DNA of 64,000 nucleotides, taken from the NCBI GenBank assembly GCA_029891385.1, contig CM057225.1:73565387-73629386 (forward strand), written 5' to 3'. Numbering within the stretch: the first letter of the stretch is position 1; the number at the start of each line of letters is the position of its first letter. The DNA comes from Erythroxylum novogranatense (Eukaryota > Streptophyta > Magnoliopsida > Malpighiales > Erythroxylaceae). Positions 14,037 to 25,551 of the stretch are shown here, piece after piece. A model generated the notes under the pieces. The model was not told where the DNA came from, ran no database searches, and was given only the letters and a program-made list of their open reading frames with translations. The position numbers and the translations under genes were made by a program.

Positions 14037-17000
14037 TGTAGCATCTCACTCCCGCAAGTCCCGAACCCGATATCGACGGTGATATCCGAGCCCGCGACCC
14101 ACGAGGGTGGTATGCTAGAGCAGTCAATGCAGTTCAGCAATGCAGTTCAAAACTCGGTGATACATTGTTTTTTTTTTTTAAACCAATCGAGTGCGCGCAT
14201 ACATTTGCTATCAAAATATTCTTTCAGTACTCATATTACAAATCAATTGGGCCCTTTTCAATAACAGTACAAATATGCGGAAAAGACAATTGATACAAAA
14301 TTCAAATGATACAAATGCGCACGTGAACCGATCCCGACTCCAAACACCGACTTTCTTGCAGTAAATCATACTCCCATCTCACTAACGGGTACTCTTCAAT
14401 TCTCGAAAAATAGTTGCAATGTTGGGTGAGTTTATAACTCGATGAGAAACCATCATCGATGGTTCACTCAACTCATGCATAGTCAATCAGTATACCAATT
14501 ATCATACATGATCACAATTCATAAATGCAATACAATTCACATTAATCATACCACTTATGCAATGCACATGAGACCCTTTCCATTTTTATTACGTTGTTGT
14601 GACCGTGCACCTGAAACTGTCCCAGTGATGGGCACCTTGCGTTGAGCCAGTGGCTCTGAAAACATTGGGCTTGAAGCCCTGATACATTGAGCCTGAGGCT
14701 CTAAATACGTTGGACCTGAGGTCCTGTGCGTTGAGCTGAAAGCTCTCATATACGTTGGGCGTGATATGCCCTGATACGGTGGCTGCCCCGGTCACAACTG
14801 CTTTTATCTGATCATACCATTATGCATGAATGCCTATGCTCCAATTCCCATTTACAGTCAGTTATAATTCAATGACCACGTTTCCATTTATATATCAATG
14901 CTATTTGCCCTTTCTTGTATCATACCATATCATATTAAAGACACATCCAATGTATCGAAACCAACAATTAATACTTCAATATCGATTTCCCATTCCCTCG
15001 GACCTTTGGTCCGAGATCTCCCATTCACAAACAGTTACACACAGGTAGCACTTCATTATCTCATTCCAAATATTTCAGACACCTTTGGTCCAAATCAATC
15101 AAAATTAAACACACATAAACCTTCCATTATCTCCACATGGCATAATTGCAAAATCTTAAACATATTAAGGTTGAGGAACCAACTAGGTTACTCACCTGTA
15201 CTTCCGAGCTAATGTCGGGAAGTCTTTGCAACGTCGGTAGGTCGACGCTCCAATTGTGCCTCTATAATAAGCAGAGAAGTAACTGACCATTAATTTTCCA
15301 ATTCGAACTAGTAATAATGCACATGTATGTGTATAATGCATGTTCATGAGATTCCGACCCTAATCCAGTATTTTCTATCAGAAAAATCCGTTTAAAAATA
15401 AGAAATCTGCTGGCGCTGACGGCGCTAAATTTGGACCTCTATAGGTCCCCAATTAAATAAAACAGTAAGTAAAGGCTCCGTTACCCGGGCCCACGTTAAT
15501 TTCCGTCCAGAAATTCCCAATTTCTTACAAAATGAAATTCAATATTTTACAAACCGATGCCTCTAGAATCAGGTCAATCGGACGCCGGACGGAAAAGAAA
15601 TTGACAAAAGAAACCAAAATCAAATTAACCAATTAATATCTCTATATATATATAACCCTTATTCCCTTCTTTATTTTCCTGATTTCAAGCCAACTTTCAA
15701 TACCAATAAATCCTAGCACACAACTCAGAAAAATACAAATCATACCTTGTTGGAAAGATCATGAAACCCTCTACAATTCTCATGAAGACCATGAAAATCA
15801 ATTTCACCCTAAAGGTGTCAAAATCCAATCACACCAACCGCCTACACAAAACCTATCACAACAGGACAGTACCTTACCAATTCCATAACTCACTGATTCT
15901 TTAGTTAAAATTACCAAAAATATGAGCAATCAGTTCACAATGTTATCTACAACTCTTATGAACAACCAAACATCAAATTCTATTGTTAACTATATCAAAC
16001 AATTCCATAAACAATCTGTCTTCTGAAATCATGCAATTTGAGCAGTAAATTTATAACCAACATAACTCCCTGTAGACAAGTCATTAAAATCAGAGCTTTA
16101 TATCCCTGAAAAGATAAAATCCCAAACTTCAATTCTTCCTGAAATAACCAAACTCCAATTCAGCCTCTAACATTTTCAAATCTGTCATGCAAGTTTCTGA
16201 CCTGAACAACACTTAACATCACAATGTAGGTCCAGATTTTGAAATTCCATATCTCCCACATCTGATTTCCAAATATTATAAGCCATATATCATTTTCAAG
16301 ATCAATCTGTTATCTAGAACTCTTCAGTGCAATGCAAACTCCAAATCAAATCAAAAAAATTCCTAAAATTCCTCCAAACCCGAAAGTGCACTAAATGTGC
16401 CAATCCAGCTAGGTTTCAGCCAATGCATGAAAACAGTCATCAGTAATCAGGTCATATCTCCTAACATACAACTCGAAAATAGCAAGATCAGTGGCAATGG
16501 AAAGCTAACTCAATAGGCTACAACTTTCGTGAAGACCATTCTCCTAATTCCATACCAATTAATTTAAAAAATCAGCAAAACTCATTGGTCTAATTTGCGG
16601 GTACTGTTTACAGCCAACAAAACAGAAACTTTCCATGCCAATTTTCGACCTTCTAGCATTAAAATTTACCAACACCTATTTCACACTAAAATGAAGCCAA
16701 CATCCCAAAGTTTAAGTGGCCACAAACCTCACCTCATTTGCATTATTATACAATGAGTTATGACTAAAACAGTACAATCAATTCAAAACCCTAATTTTCC
16801 AGATTTAGTCCAACCTTTGTTTTCTCATTTCCATTGCCTTTAACACATCATCAAGCATCCAAATAACACAAATCAGTTCTTATTCCATTCATACACCATT
16901 CATACATGTACTAGGGCTAATACCTAAAATTGGCAGCACTTAATTTCTCAATTCTAATTAACATTAATCATCAAAATTCAATCACAAATCAAGTTAAAAC

Positions 17001-18142
17001 CATGTATTCATACTACTTTATCCATTCCTACTTCAAACTAACCTTATACCCATTAAGTCAAGCAATAATTATCATCAAATTAAAGCATCAATCAACATCA
17101 TAATTGTACCATAATTCCCATTACATGCTTCTAATCACCATGATTTAGTAAAACACAATCAAAGCATAATGAAATCCTTACCTTTAACTCTTCACTTCAT
17201 CACTTCCTTCAACTTCTCTACCTCATCGACCCTCACTTACCCAAGGCTTAAAGTGACTATTTTTCCTTGTTAATACACAAGGGTAAGCTAACAAATCACC
17301 AAGAAAAGCCTTAGTTTTAGGTGAAGAAGAGTAGCAAAGTTTGCAAGGAGAAGCATCCAACGAAGAAGGAACCAGGGAGGAGAAGAAGAAATGCAAGTTC
17401 GGTTGATTTATGTCAAAAGCACTAAAAGCCTCCCTTTATTACTTAACAATGAAGTTGCCGACTTTCATAAGCTAGGAAGAAAACAAAAGCACAAGACACA
17501 TGGCAATTGGAAGAGACCTTAGGAAAAGTCAACAATTTCAACTATTCTACTTTAATCAATTTTTTTCTACTTTCTCCACCACATTTTCGGTTCCTACAAG
17601 CTTTAGGGAGCCATATATGGGTCCCTCCAAAAGAAGCAATATGATAGAACTAAATAACAGTAGAAATTCAACCGGTTCGCCACTTGGTGATTATTTTTTC
17701 TGTTCGAAATTTTCCCAATTATTTTTTTGACAATTACCTAAATTGCCCAAAATTGTAAAACACTTAACAGTTCACTCCAAATAATTTTTCAAACGCTAAA
17801 ACCACGCTTTCCAAACAAAACACCTTGAGGCCTTAGACCGGCGATTTTGCGATTCGGAAATTTTCTCCTAAAATTTCAGAAAATGCTGAAAATACCATAA
17901 AATTTAAAACAATTTTGGCGCACTCAATAAGTTTTCAAATACAATTATCCTATAAATTTCACAAAGATCTCAATTTGAAACCTAAGCCGGAAATGTCATG
18001 AATGCATGTCTTTGTAATTTCATGTGCACAATTGCTCTTGTGTAGCAATCCTATTAGGCATGAGCATCTATGCAATCCCAATCTATCCCATCCTATGCCA
18101 ATTTTACCATTTTACCCTTCCAGTAGGGGGTGGGATGTTACA
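14037..18142 (-). repeat. LARD 5' LTR (4.11 kb)
   Basis: Direct copy of the left LTR. On the minus strand transcription would enter from 18142. A cluster of short perfect hairpins occupies 14619-14771, some 580-735 bp from the LTR 3' end. No protein-coding ORF is convincing; the pieces at 14442-15212 and 17500-17730 are chance frames of repetitive sequence. Confidence 0.93.
14619..14771. repeat. Cluster of short hairpins in the LARD LTR
   Basis: Consecutive perfect inverted repeats: CCCA-GTGA-TGGG, GAGCC-AGT-GGCTC (14644-14656), GGGCT-TGA-AGCCC (14667-14679), GAGCC-TGA-GGCTC (14689-14701), GGACC-TGA-GGTCC (14712-14724), GAGCT-GAA-AGCTC (14733-14745) and GGGCG-TGATA-TGCCC (14757-14771, one wobble pair). 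Spacing is about 20-24 bp. Stem sequences differ from unit to unit while pairing is kept, which suggests selection for structure. Confidence 0.8.
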
Positions 18143-19203
18143 AAGTGGGAGATCGTGCTGCCCCGTCAGCCAAGGGTAAAGGGAAGAAGCAGACGGGGAG
18201 TGCTGACAAATGGGAGCCAGCGATTAGTCTTGATAAGACTGCTTTGATTGCTAATGTCGAAGTGGCTCTTCATATCGCTGAGAGGATCATTCCTCATTCG
18301 GACAAGGAGCGCTTTGACGCGTTAAATGTTGAGGAACTGACGGGCCGTGCCATCCGCAATTCCATAAGGGAGGTGGCTTTCGCTTTGACTATGCGTCAGC
18401 GTGTCGAGCTGCTGGATCGGGAGGTCCATTCCCTCCTTGAGCAGGTGGACGGTTTAAAGACCGAGCTCTCAGAGGCCAGAGAGGAAGGAGACTTCTCCCG
18501 GGCTCAACTCTCTTCCTTGGAGGAGGAGAAGAAACTTTGGGAGGAGGAGCGTGACGTCCTGAGAGCTCAGCTCGCTTCGGGAGAGGAGGAAATGAGCGCT
18601 TTGAAAGCTCGACTCACCGCGGAGGAGGTTGAGAGGGTAAGGGCGATGACGGCGAGGAACAAACTGTCCGAGGAATGCGCGGTGTTGCAAGGGAAGCTGG
18701 AGTCGGAGAGAGAGCTTAAGGCAAAATACCTCGAGGACTGTCATGCGACGGTGAGTGGCCAGATGAGAGCCGAAGATACGCTGAGGAGGGAGCGAGCCTC
18801 CATGAAAAAACAAAAGATCGAAGCGATCAAACGATGACAGAGGCAGTTCTTGCAGGAAGAGTGCTTGGAGTACTCTTGTGACTTAGCCCTCATGATCCTG
18901 AAAAATTGCTATGGCTTTTGCGTCCCTGAGGGATCGGATGGTCCTCCGTTTGAGGGATTTGTTGAGCTAATGCTTCCTACCGCTCTTGGCCTCTCTCTGG
19001 AGGAAGTAAGGGAGAGAGCCTTGGAGGACCGGGGGTCAGTCCCGGATGAGGAGCTGGACCTTAGCTCGGCTGAGGAGGATGAGCTTCCTTGTGAGGATAC
19101 TTCTCCGGCCGCTCCCTTGGACCCTGCTCCCGTTTCGACTTTTTCGCCCGCTTCCGAGGCTTCCCCTGGGCATCCGCCCACTTCTCCTTCTGTTGATTTT
19201 TGA
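18143..19203 (+). pseudogene. Antisense extra ORF, C-terminal part (coiled coil and acidic tail)
   Basis: The reading frame resumes after the LARD at the right target duplication (AAGTG, 18143-18147) in the same phase as 6184-6510. It encodes a linker rich in K/G, a helical segment (ALIANVEVALHIAERIIPH), then a long coiled coil rich in E, L, R and K (about 18420-18830), and a Ser/Pro/Glu-rich tail ending at TGA 19201-19203. An in-frame TGA at 18835-18837 breaks it; it looks like a CGA-to-TGA change because the frame continues (QEECLEYSCDLALMIL). Coiled coils are common in Tat-lineage extra ORFs, whose role is unknown. Confidence 0.7.
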
Positions 19204-19382
19204 AGCTCACCTGGTCGGGCTTGTGACCAGGGCATATTTAAGGAATGAAATCTTTATTTTTGTCCTTCATTTTTTCAAAGTCGTTTTCCGTGTTTGTTCT
19301 TTATTTTCGATGCATAGTGGAGTTTGATAAAGTTGCTCATACTCGACCGGCTTCGAGGTCGACTTATAGTAGAGTCCAAACC

Positions 19383-19855
19383 GAGGTCCCAAGGATCTCG
19401 TCTTGGCGACCGGTCGACCGCAGTTGATCTGTGTCGATGCCGAGTGAGGCTCCCAAGAGTCTTATCTTGGCGACCCGACCGACCATGGTCGATCTATGCT
19501 AATGGCGAGTGAGGGTCCCAAGGATCTTGTCTTGGCGACCCGACCGACCATAGTCGATCTATGGAGATGCCGGGCGAGGCGAGCGAGGGTCCCAAGGATC
19601 TTGTCTTGGCGACCCGACCGACCGTGGTCGATCTATGCTAATGGCGAGTGAGGGTCCCGAGGATCTTGTCTTGGCGACCCGACCGACCGTAGTCGATCTA
19701 TGGAGATGTCGGGCGAGGCGAGCGAGGGTCCCAAGGATCTTGTCTTGGCGACCCGACCGACCGTGGTCGATCTATGCTAATGGCGAGTGAGGGTCCCAAG
19801 GATCTTGTCTTGGCAACTCGACCGACCGTCGTCGATCTATTGAGATGCCGAGCGA
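19383..19855. repeat. Tandem array of seven 63-74-bp units in the gypsy 3' region
   Basis: Units centred on GAGGGTCCCAAGGATCTTGT followed by CTTGGCGACCCGACCGACC and GTCGATCTAT start at 19383, 19446, 19511, 19585, 19650, 19724 and 19789. Successive spacings are 63, 65, 74, 65, 74 and 65, so the middle of the array is a higher-order dimer of 139 bp. The 74-bp form carries an extra GGGCGAGGC segment. The array lies between the integrase end (20052) and the antisense ORF end (19203). Such 3' arrays in Tat/Ogre elements are known seeds of satellite DNA. Confidence 0.9.
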
Positions 19856-20051
19856 TGGCTGATTGGATTTTCTACTCTTTGCCACATATAATGGAACTTT
19901 TTATTGCCAAGAAATCTGAAAACCCCTTTATTGATAATAATGAGGGCGTGGGCCGTTAAAAAACCTGTCTGGCAGGGACAGGAAAAAGGTTCCCACGCGT
20001 TGTATACAAAAACAGTAATAAGCAAAGATTAACTAAAATAAAACTTATCTA

Positions 20052-21227
20052 TTAGTAGAACACCTTCAAGTTTCGAGAGTTCCAAGACCTTGGTAGAGCC
20101 TTCCCTTTCGTATCGCGTAAGATGTAAGAGTCATGCCCGACTTGCTTAATCACCCGATAGGGTCCTTCCCACGCCTGTCCGAGCTTTCCATGATGCTTCC
20201 CAGCCGCCTCAGCCTTTCGCAAGACGTACCCGCTTACTTTTACATCGCTCGACCTTACCCTTCTGTTGTAGAATTTGGTCGCTTTTTGCCTGATGGCTTC
20301 CAAACGAGCGGCTGCCCTTTCTCTGTCCTCACTGAGGAGAACGAGTTTCGCTCTGCGGGCTTCATCATTCCGCTCTTCTTCATAGCCCGACACCCTTTGA
20401 TTATGCAATGCCACTTCTACTGGAACCAGGGCTTCTGCCCCAAAGGTCATCCTGAACGGTGTTTCCCCTGTGGCTCCGTTCGGTGTGGTTCTGTACGCCT
20501 ATAATACTTCGTCTAATTCTTCCACCCAAGTCCTTCGTCCGTCTAGGCACTTCTTGAGAGCACTCATTATTTTTTTGTTGGTATTTTCCGCAAGGTCGTT
20601 GCTCTGAGGGTGAGCTACTGAGGTTAACTGTAATCTTATCTTTAGTCGGTCGCAGAAGTCTCTGAACTTATCGTTATCGAATTGTCGGCCATTGTCCGTA
20701 ACTAGCACCATAGGCATCCCGAAGCGACATAGTATGTTTTTCTTTACGAAACTTTCTACCTTCCCTTCGGTGATTGTAGCGACCTCCTCCGCTTCTACTC
20801 ATTTAGTGAAGTACTCCACTGCTACTATCAGGAACTTCTTCTGTCCGGGTCCGAGAGGGAAAGGCCCCAGTATATCCATTCCCCATTAAGCGAAAGGAAT
20901 AGGATGACTCACGATTTGCATCCTCTCGGTTGGCTGATGAGATAGACTGCTATTCTTCTGGCAAGCCTCACATCGGTCGACCTTCTCCTGACAGTCCTTC
21001 CTCATTGTCAGCCAATAATATCCCTATCTGATAAGCCTGTGGGCTAACATTCTGCCTCCTACGTGGTTGCCACACATCCCTTCGTGGACTTCAGCCATCG
21101 CTTGCGCGGCTTCTTCTTCATTCAAGCATCGCAGCAGTGGCCAATCATAAGATTGCTTGTATAGGGCGCCGTTAATGACCGTATATTCGGCCGCCTTTAT
21201 TCTCAGTTTCTTGGCCTCCGATTCTTC
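20052..21227 (-). pseudogene. Gypsy integrase (zinc-binding, catalytic core and C-terminal parts)
   Basis: The minus strand encodes an HHCC-type zinc-binding region at about 21090-20960 (HEGMCGNHVGGRMLAH ... RCEACQK), a catalytic core with VLVTDNGRQFDNDKF and AHPQSNDLAENTNKKI (20499-20717, carrying a D and the E of the DDE triad), and a C-terminal region with EAAGKHHGKLGQAWEGPYRV and a final LKVFY stop at 20052. Stops interrupt it near 21030 (CAG-to-TAG type) and at 20499, where the frame continues into AYRTTPNGATGETPFRMTFG. Integrase would insert the cDNA; this copy is inactive. Confidence 0.88.
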
Positions 21228-21815
21228 TTATGGCTGTGTTCCCTCTAAAAGGTACCGTATGATCGGTTCCGTCCAACTCGATCGACCGGTACTTACGTCG
21301 AGAACTTCCTTGACTTTCTGAATGCTAGGCCGGTCTAGTCGCTCGACCATAATGTTATTTTTGGCGTCTCGATCTGAGGCCATTTTAGAGAGCGCATCCG
21401 CTTTAGCATTTTCACTCGTTTCTATCCTCGCTGATCGAGTCTTGCTCAAATTACTTAACTCCCGCTTTACCAGCTCCAAGTACTCGATCATGCTGTTCCC
21501 CTTAGCTTCATACTGCCCAGTGACTTGGCCGACCACCACTTGGCTATCGCTATATATCTTTAGGTGCTTCACCTCCATCTCCTTAGCTAGTTAGAGGCCG
21601 GCTATCATAGCCTCATATTCTGCCTCGTTATTGGAGGCCTTGAATTCTAGCCGAAGGGCGTATTCTACCTTTTCTTCCGTATGTGGGTCGATTAATACCA
21701 CTCCTGCTTCGCATCCTTCAGCGTTGGACGACCCGTCAACGAACAAGCTCCAGGCAAGGAATTGCTCGTCCTTCGAGCTGGGTTGGCTTATCTCTGTGAT
21801 GAAGTCTGCCAACAC
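21228..21815 (-). pseudogene. Gypsy RNase H domain
   Basis: Minus-strand frame with WSLFVDGSSNAEGCEAGVVL (first catalytic Asp), NNEAEYEAMIAGL (catalytic Glu) and IYSDSQVVVGQVTGQYEAK (second Asp), the plant gypsy RNase H signature, then the linker to integrase. An in-frame TAG at 21591-21593 (likely CAG before) splits it. Relative to the RT frame there is a frameshift near 21890, where the -1 frame would give KWAVELGEFDIQYKPWTT. It would degrade the RNA template during reverse transcription. Confidence 0.85.
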
Positions 21816-21822
21816 CTGTGCC

Positions 21823-23085
21823 TTAATGGTCGTCCAGGGTTTGTATTGTATGTCGAACTCCCCCAGCTCTACCGCCCACTTTATTAGTCAACCCGAAGTT
21901 TCGGGCTTTTGCAAACCTTGCCGAGGGTTGGTCGGTCCATACCTCAATGGTATGACTTTGGAAGTAGGGTCTTAGCTTCCGAGCTGCCATTATCAAGGAG
22001 AGGGCTAGTTTCTCTATAGGCGTATATCGCGTTTCCAGTCCGGTCAATACTTTGTTGACGTAGTAGACAGGGTGTTGTTCGCTTCCCTCCGATCGAATAA
22101 GTACTGCGCTGATCGACCCTTCCGTAACTGCCAAGTATAAAATCAGATTCTCTCCCTCTACCGGGCTTTGCAGGATAGGCGGGCTAGACAAGTATTGCTT
22201 TAAGTGTTGAAAAGCTTTCTCGCATTCATCCGGCCATTGAAACTGGGTCACGCTCGCTTTCCTCAAGATTCTGAAAAATGGGAGGCACTTGTCTCCCAAT
22301 CTGGAAACGAACCTGCTTAGAGAGACTATCCGACCGATCAATATCTGCACTTCTTTTAAGCATTGCGGCGAGGGCATTTGGATGATGACTTCGATCTTCT
22401 CTAGATTAGCCTCAATCCCACGCTGAGTGATCATGAACCCCAGGAATTTCCCTGAAGCCACACCAAAGACGCACTTTTTCGGATTCAACTTCATCTGAAA
22501 TCTGTTAAGGGTCTGGAAGACCTCTCTGAGGTCCCCCACATGTTCCGCGGCCGTCTTACTTTTGACCACCATATTATCTACATAAGTTTCAACAGATCGA
22601 CCGATCTGTTTTTTGAAGACCTCCATGACGAGCCGCTAATAGGTCGCCCCTGCGTTCTTCAAGCTAAAAGGCATTACTTGGTAGCAATATGTGCCTTGGT
22701 CGGTTATGAAGGCGATCTTTTCTTCGTCTTTCAGACTCATTTGAATCTGATGATAGCCCGAGAAAGCATCCAGGAAGCTGAGAAGTTCATGCCCTGAGGT
22801 AGAATCTACTAACTGGTCAATCTTCGGCAGGGGAAAACTGTTCTTTGGACATGTTTTGTTCAGGTCGGTGAAATCGATGCACATTCTCCACTTCCCACTC
22901 TTCTTTTTCACTAAAACCACATTGGCGAGCTATTCAGGGTACTTGACTTCTCAGCTGAACCCGGCCTCGAGTAATTTCTCTACTTCTTTCTCGATTACCC
23001 CCTATCGCTCCTTGCTGTGCCATCGCTTCTTTTGTCTGATCGACTTGTAGTCATGCCGAATACCAAGGGAATGCGATGCGACTGA
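21823..23085 (-). pseudogene. Gypsy reverse transcriptase, catalytic motif altered (YVDN)
   Basis: The minus strand carries the RT motifs VLVKKKSGKWRMCIDFTDLN, CPKNSFPLPKIDQLVD, FLDAFSGYHQIQM and PFSLKNAGATY, then an in-frame TAG at 22636-22638 where related elements usually have Gln (TYQRLV). It continues from 22626 with the palm motif ETYVDNMVV, the connection region and the start of RNase H (WTDQPSARFAK). The normal YVDD is YVDN here (AAT codon, 22573-22575), removing one metal-binding aspartate. Further stops lie upstream at 23086 (TGA) and about 22925-23010. The stops look like C-to-T or G-to-A transitions, typical of methylated repeats. Confidence 0.88.
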
Positions 23086-25101
23086 TCAAAAAATTCCAGG
23101 CATGTCGTTCGGTACCCAAGCAAAAACCGATATATTTTCCACCAAACAGTCTGTGATTTCTTTAACCAGGTCCTTCTGCAGCTCGAAACCTAGGTTTGTG
23201 AATTTAGAGGGGTCAGCTTCGTCCAGCACGACCCGCTGCGTTTCTTCCACTGGGTTTATCCTATCCATCTCCTCATCAGCTCTCACATCAAGAGAGCTCG
23301 TCAGGACTACCGCTCCATCTAATGTTTTCGTTTCCGCTAAGTAGCACTCCCTTGCGATTCTCTGCTGACCCCTGACAGTGCCGATTTCATGAGGCGTTGG
23401 GAATTTCATCGCCTGGTAGTAGGTAGATACGACCGCTCTAAGGGTGTTCTTGGTAGCTCGTCCGATTATTGCATTGTATGCCCCTTGAAATTTCACGCCT
23501 AGGAATTCAACTTCCCTTTCTATTTGGCACGGCTTTTGCCCGCACTTCACTTTTAAATAGACTCGGGCGAATGGGTAGGCTGACGCTCCAGTTACCCCTT
23601 TGATAGGTAGTTCTATGGGCAGTAGTCGATCTTCGGGTACCTCCATCTGCTTGAAGGCCTCATAATACAACAAGTCGACCGAGCTGCCCGTATCAATCAT
23701 CACCCGCTTCACCTCGTAGCCGTCCATGTTCAGATTTACCACGAGGGCGTCATCATGAGGGCAACTTACTCCATCAAGGTCAGACTCATCGAACGATATC
23801 ATCCTGTCGTTCTCCCTCGGCCTTTTTGTGGATGAGTCTCTGCCGACCTGTTTGGCATATCTTTTCCTCCCTTTAACAGTGGATCCCCCCGCTGCATTTC
23901 CACCGAACATCATGTTAATGACCCTAGTCGGCCGGTCATCGTGTTGCCCAGCATTTCTGTCGTTTCTTTCCCTTGATCGTCCTCTCTCTTCTCGTCGATT
24001 ATCTGTAGTAGCATTCTGCCTCCCTCCATCATTCCTGTCGTTTCGCCTCCAGGGCGGTAGTCTATTGTCGGGCCGACCGGTCCTGTGTTGATTATCCCGA
24101 TTGGCATTTTGTTCGTGCCTCACGAATCGGCTCAGCCTTCCTTTTTGGATAAGGAGTTCAATCTCTTTTTTCAATTGCCAACAATCCTCCGTGTCGTGAC
24201 CGATGTCTCTGTGGAAACGACAATATAGATCTGGGTTCCTCTCTTTGTAAGGTGTCTTCATTTTATTGGGCTCTCGGATGGACTCCCCATCCGCTCTCAT
24301 AGCCGCTAGTACTTCCGCATATCGTTTGTTAAGCGGGGTGAAGTCTTGGTGATGCCACTGCCGACCGATCGGCTTTCTCCAGATCGACTGATCTCTTTGT
24401 CTTTTGTGAGACTCATCTGCCCTACCACTCGGCTCGCGATCATCTGCTCTGCGTTTTGTATTCTTTAATACTTCTTCGAGTTGAATGTACTTATCTGCCC
24501 GATGTCTGATCTCTTGAATAGATTGGGGCTTATCGAGAACCAATGACTTCTTGAACTCCTCATCCCTCGTGTTGCTCATAAGTGCAGCCAACATGGATGA
24601 GCAAGTGAGGTCGGGGACTTCAACTGCTTCATTATTGAACCGAGTGATGAACTCCCATAAACTTTCGTTTCTTCCTTGGGTCAGTTGCATTACTTCCAGC
24701 GCAGTTTTCTGTGGTCGTTTGCTTGTGGCGAACTGGTTGAGGAAAAATAGCCTAAAATCCTCGAAGCAGGTGATACAGCCCGGAGGTAGACTATTGAACC
24801 ATCGTCGGGCTCCCTCTTGAAAGGCCGTATAGAAAGCCTTACACTGGATGGCGTCCGGAACGCAATGCAGATTCATCATGGACTGGAAGTGCTGGAGGTA
24901 ATCCAAGGGGTCGGTCTTTCCAGTGTATTTTTCAGGGGTCGGTATTTTGATGTCGAATGCCGGGAGGCTATCCAAGACTTCTGGAGTAAAGGAAGAGCTG
25001 TACTGTGCCGTCGGGTGATCTGGGCGGAAGCTCATAGCTGCGTTAATCCGATCGTCCACGATTTTCTCTAGGGCTTCGGTTGGGTGGTGATCGGTCGTCA
25101 T
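23086..25101 (-). pseudogene. Gypsy gag and protease ORF (671 codons)
   Basis: Long minus-strand ORF. Residues of about 50-190 form the retrotransposon gag domain (PTPEKYTGKTDPLDYLQHF ... AFQEGARRWFNSLP ... LTQGRNESLWEFITRFN). A zinc-knuckle-like CRFHRDIGHDTEDC is at about residues 292-305. A basic Arg/Asn-rich linker follows, then an aspartic protease with VMIDTGSSVDLLYYEAF (catalytic Asp about residue 469). The C terminus runs into the pre-RT region (FAWVPNDMPGI) and stops at TGA 23086-23088, after which RT continues in the same frame, so gag-pol was one fused ORF. Upstream gag sequence is in another frame (25160-25462). Gag would build the virus-like particle. Confidence 0.9.
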
Positions 25102-25159
25102 CTTTGATCTGTCGTCTGACTGCCGCCGTCGGACGGCCAGCCTTTGTCTTTGGCTGGGG

Positions 25160-25462
25160 CTAAAATCGGCGAATCAACAGATCAGGCTCTTCCTCAATCT
25201 GTTTTCGGGTGAGGGTGGTATGTAATGGTGGAAGAGGATCTGCATCCGATCGATGTTGGAGATTCGGGCACATATTGAATGCAGCGTTATCCTCCAAAGC
25301 TACGCACTGTTCTTCTTGTTCCAAGGTTTGAGGTTGCGGTTGATCATTCGGGTCTGAAGATTCCGTGCGGGAAATATGAGGAGCAGGCGGCAGGGTTGCA
25401 GGTAATTGCAAACCTATGCGTTGCATTGCCAGAGTCGCGGCGGCGACTATATCAGGCGACAT
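25160..25462 (-). pseudogene. Gypsy gag N-terminal segment
   Basis: Minus-strand frame of 100 codons (MSPDIVAAATLAMQRIGLQL, Pro/Gln/Glu-rich) just after the leader of the 5' LTR. It lies in a different frame from the 671-codon ORF starting at 25101, so a frameshift between 25102 and 25160 probably separates the true gag N terminus from the rest. The protein similarity is weak, typical of gag N termini; the call rests on position. Confidence 0.6.
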
Positions 25463-25551
25463 CGACTATATCAAGGTTTGTCGCCGCCGCCTGACTGATC
25501 TGTGTGTTTCTGGACGTGGTGCCCTAAAGTCGGGCCCCACGGTGGGCGCCA

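Larger units (their letters stand above)
6511..18142 (-). mobile_element. Large retrotransposon derivative (LARD), non-autonomous, nested in the gypsy element
   Basis: Two long direct repeats (6511-10600 and 14037-18142) flank a 3.4-kb internal region without a significant ORF. Termini are TG...CA type (TGTAGC ... TGTTACA), and the 5-bp target duplication AAGTG is perfect (6506-6510, 18143-18147). The primer site (TGGTATCAAAGC, minus, 14021-14032) and polypurine tract (minus, 10601-10612) place the element on the minus strand. LTRs over 4 kb with about 3.5 kb of non-coding interior match the published LARD class. A remnant of a pol C terminus beside the 3' LTR (10601-10645) suggests a Ty3/gypsy chromovirus-like parent. 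It must have been mobilised in trans. Confidence 0.92.
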
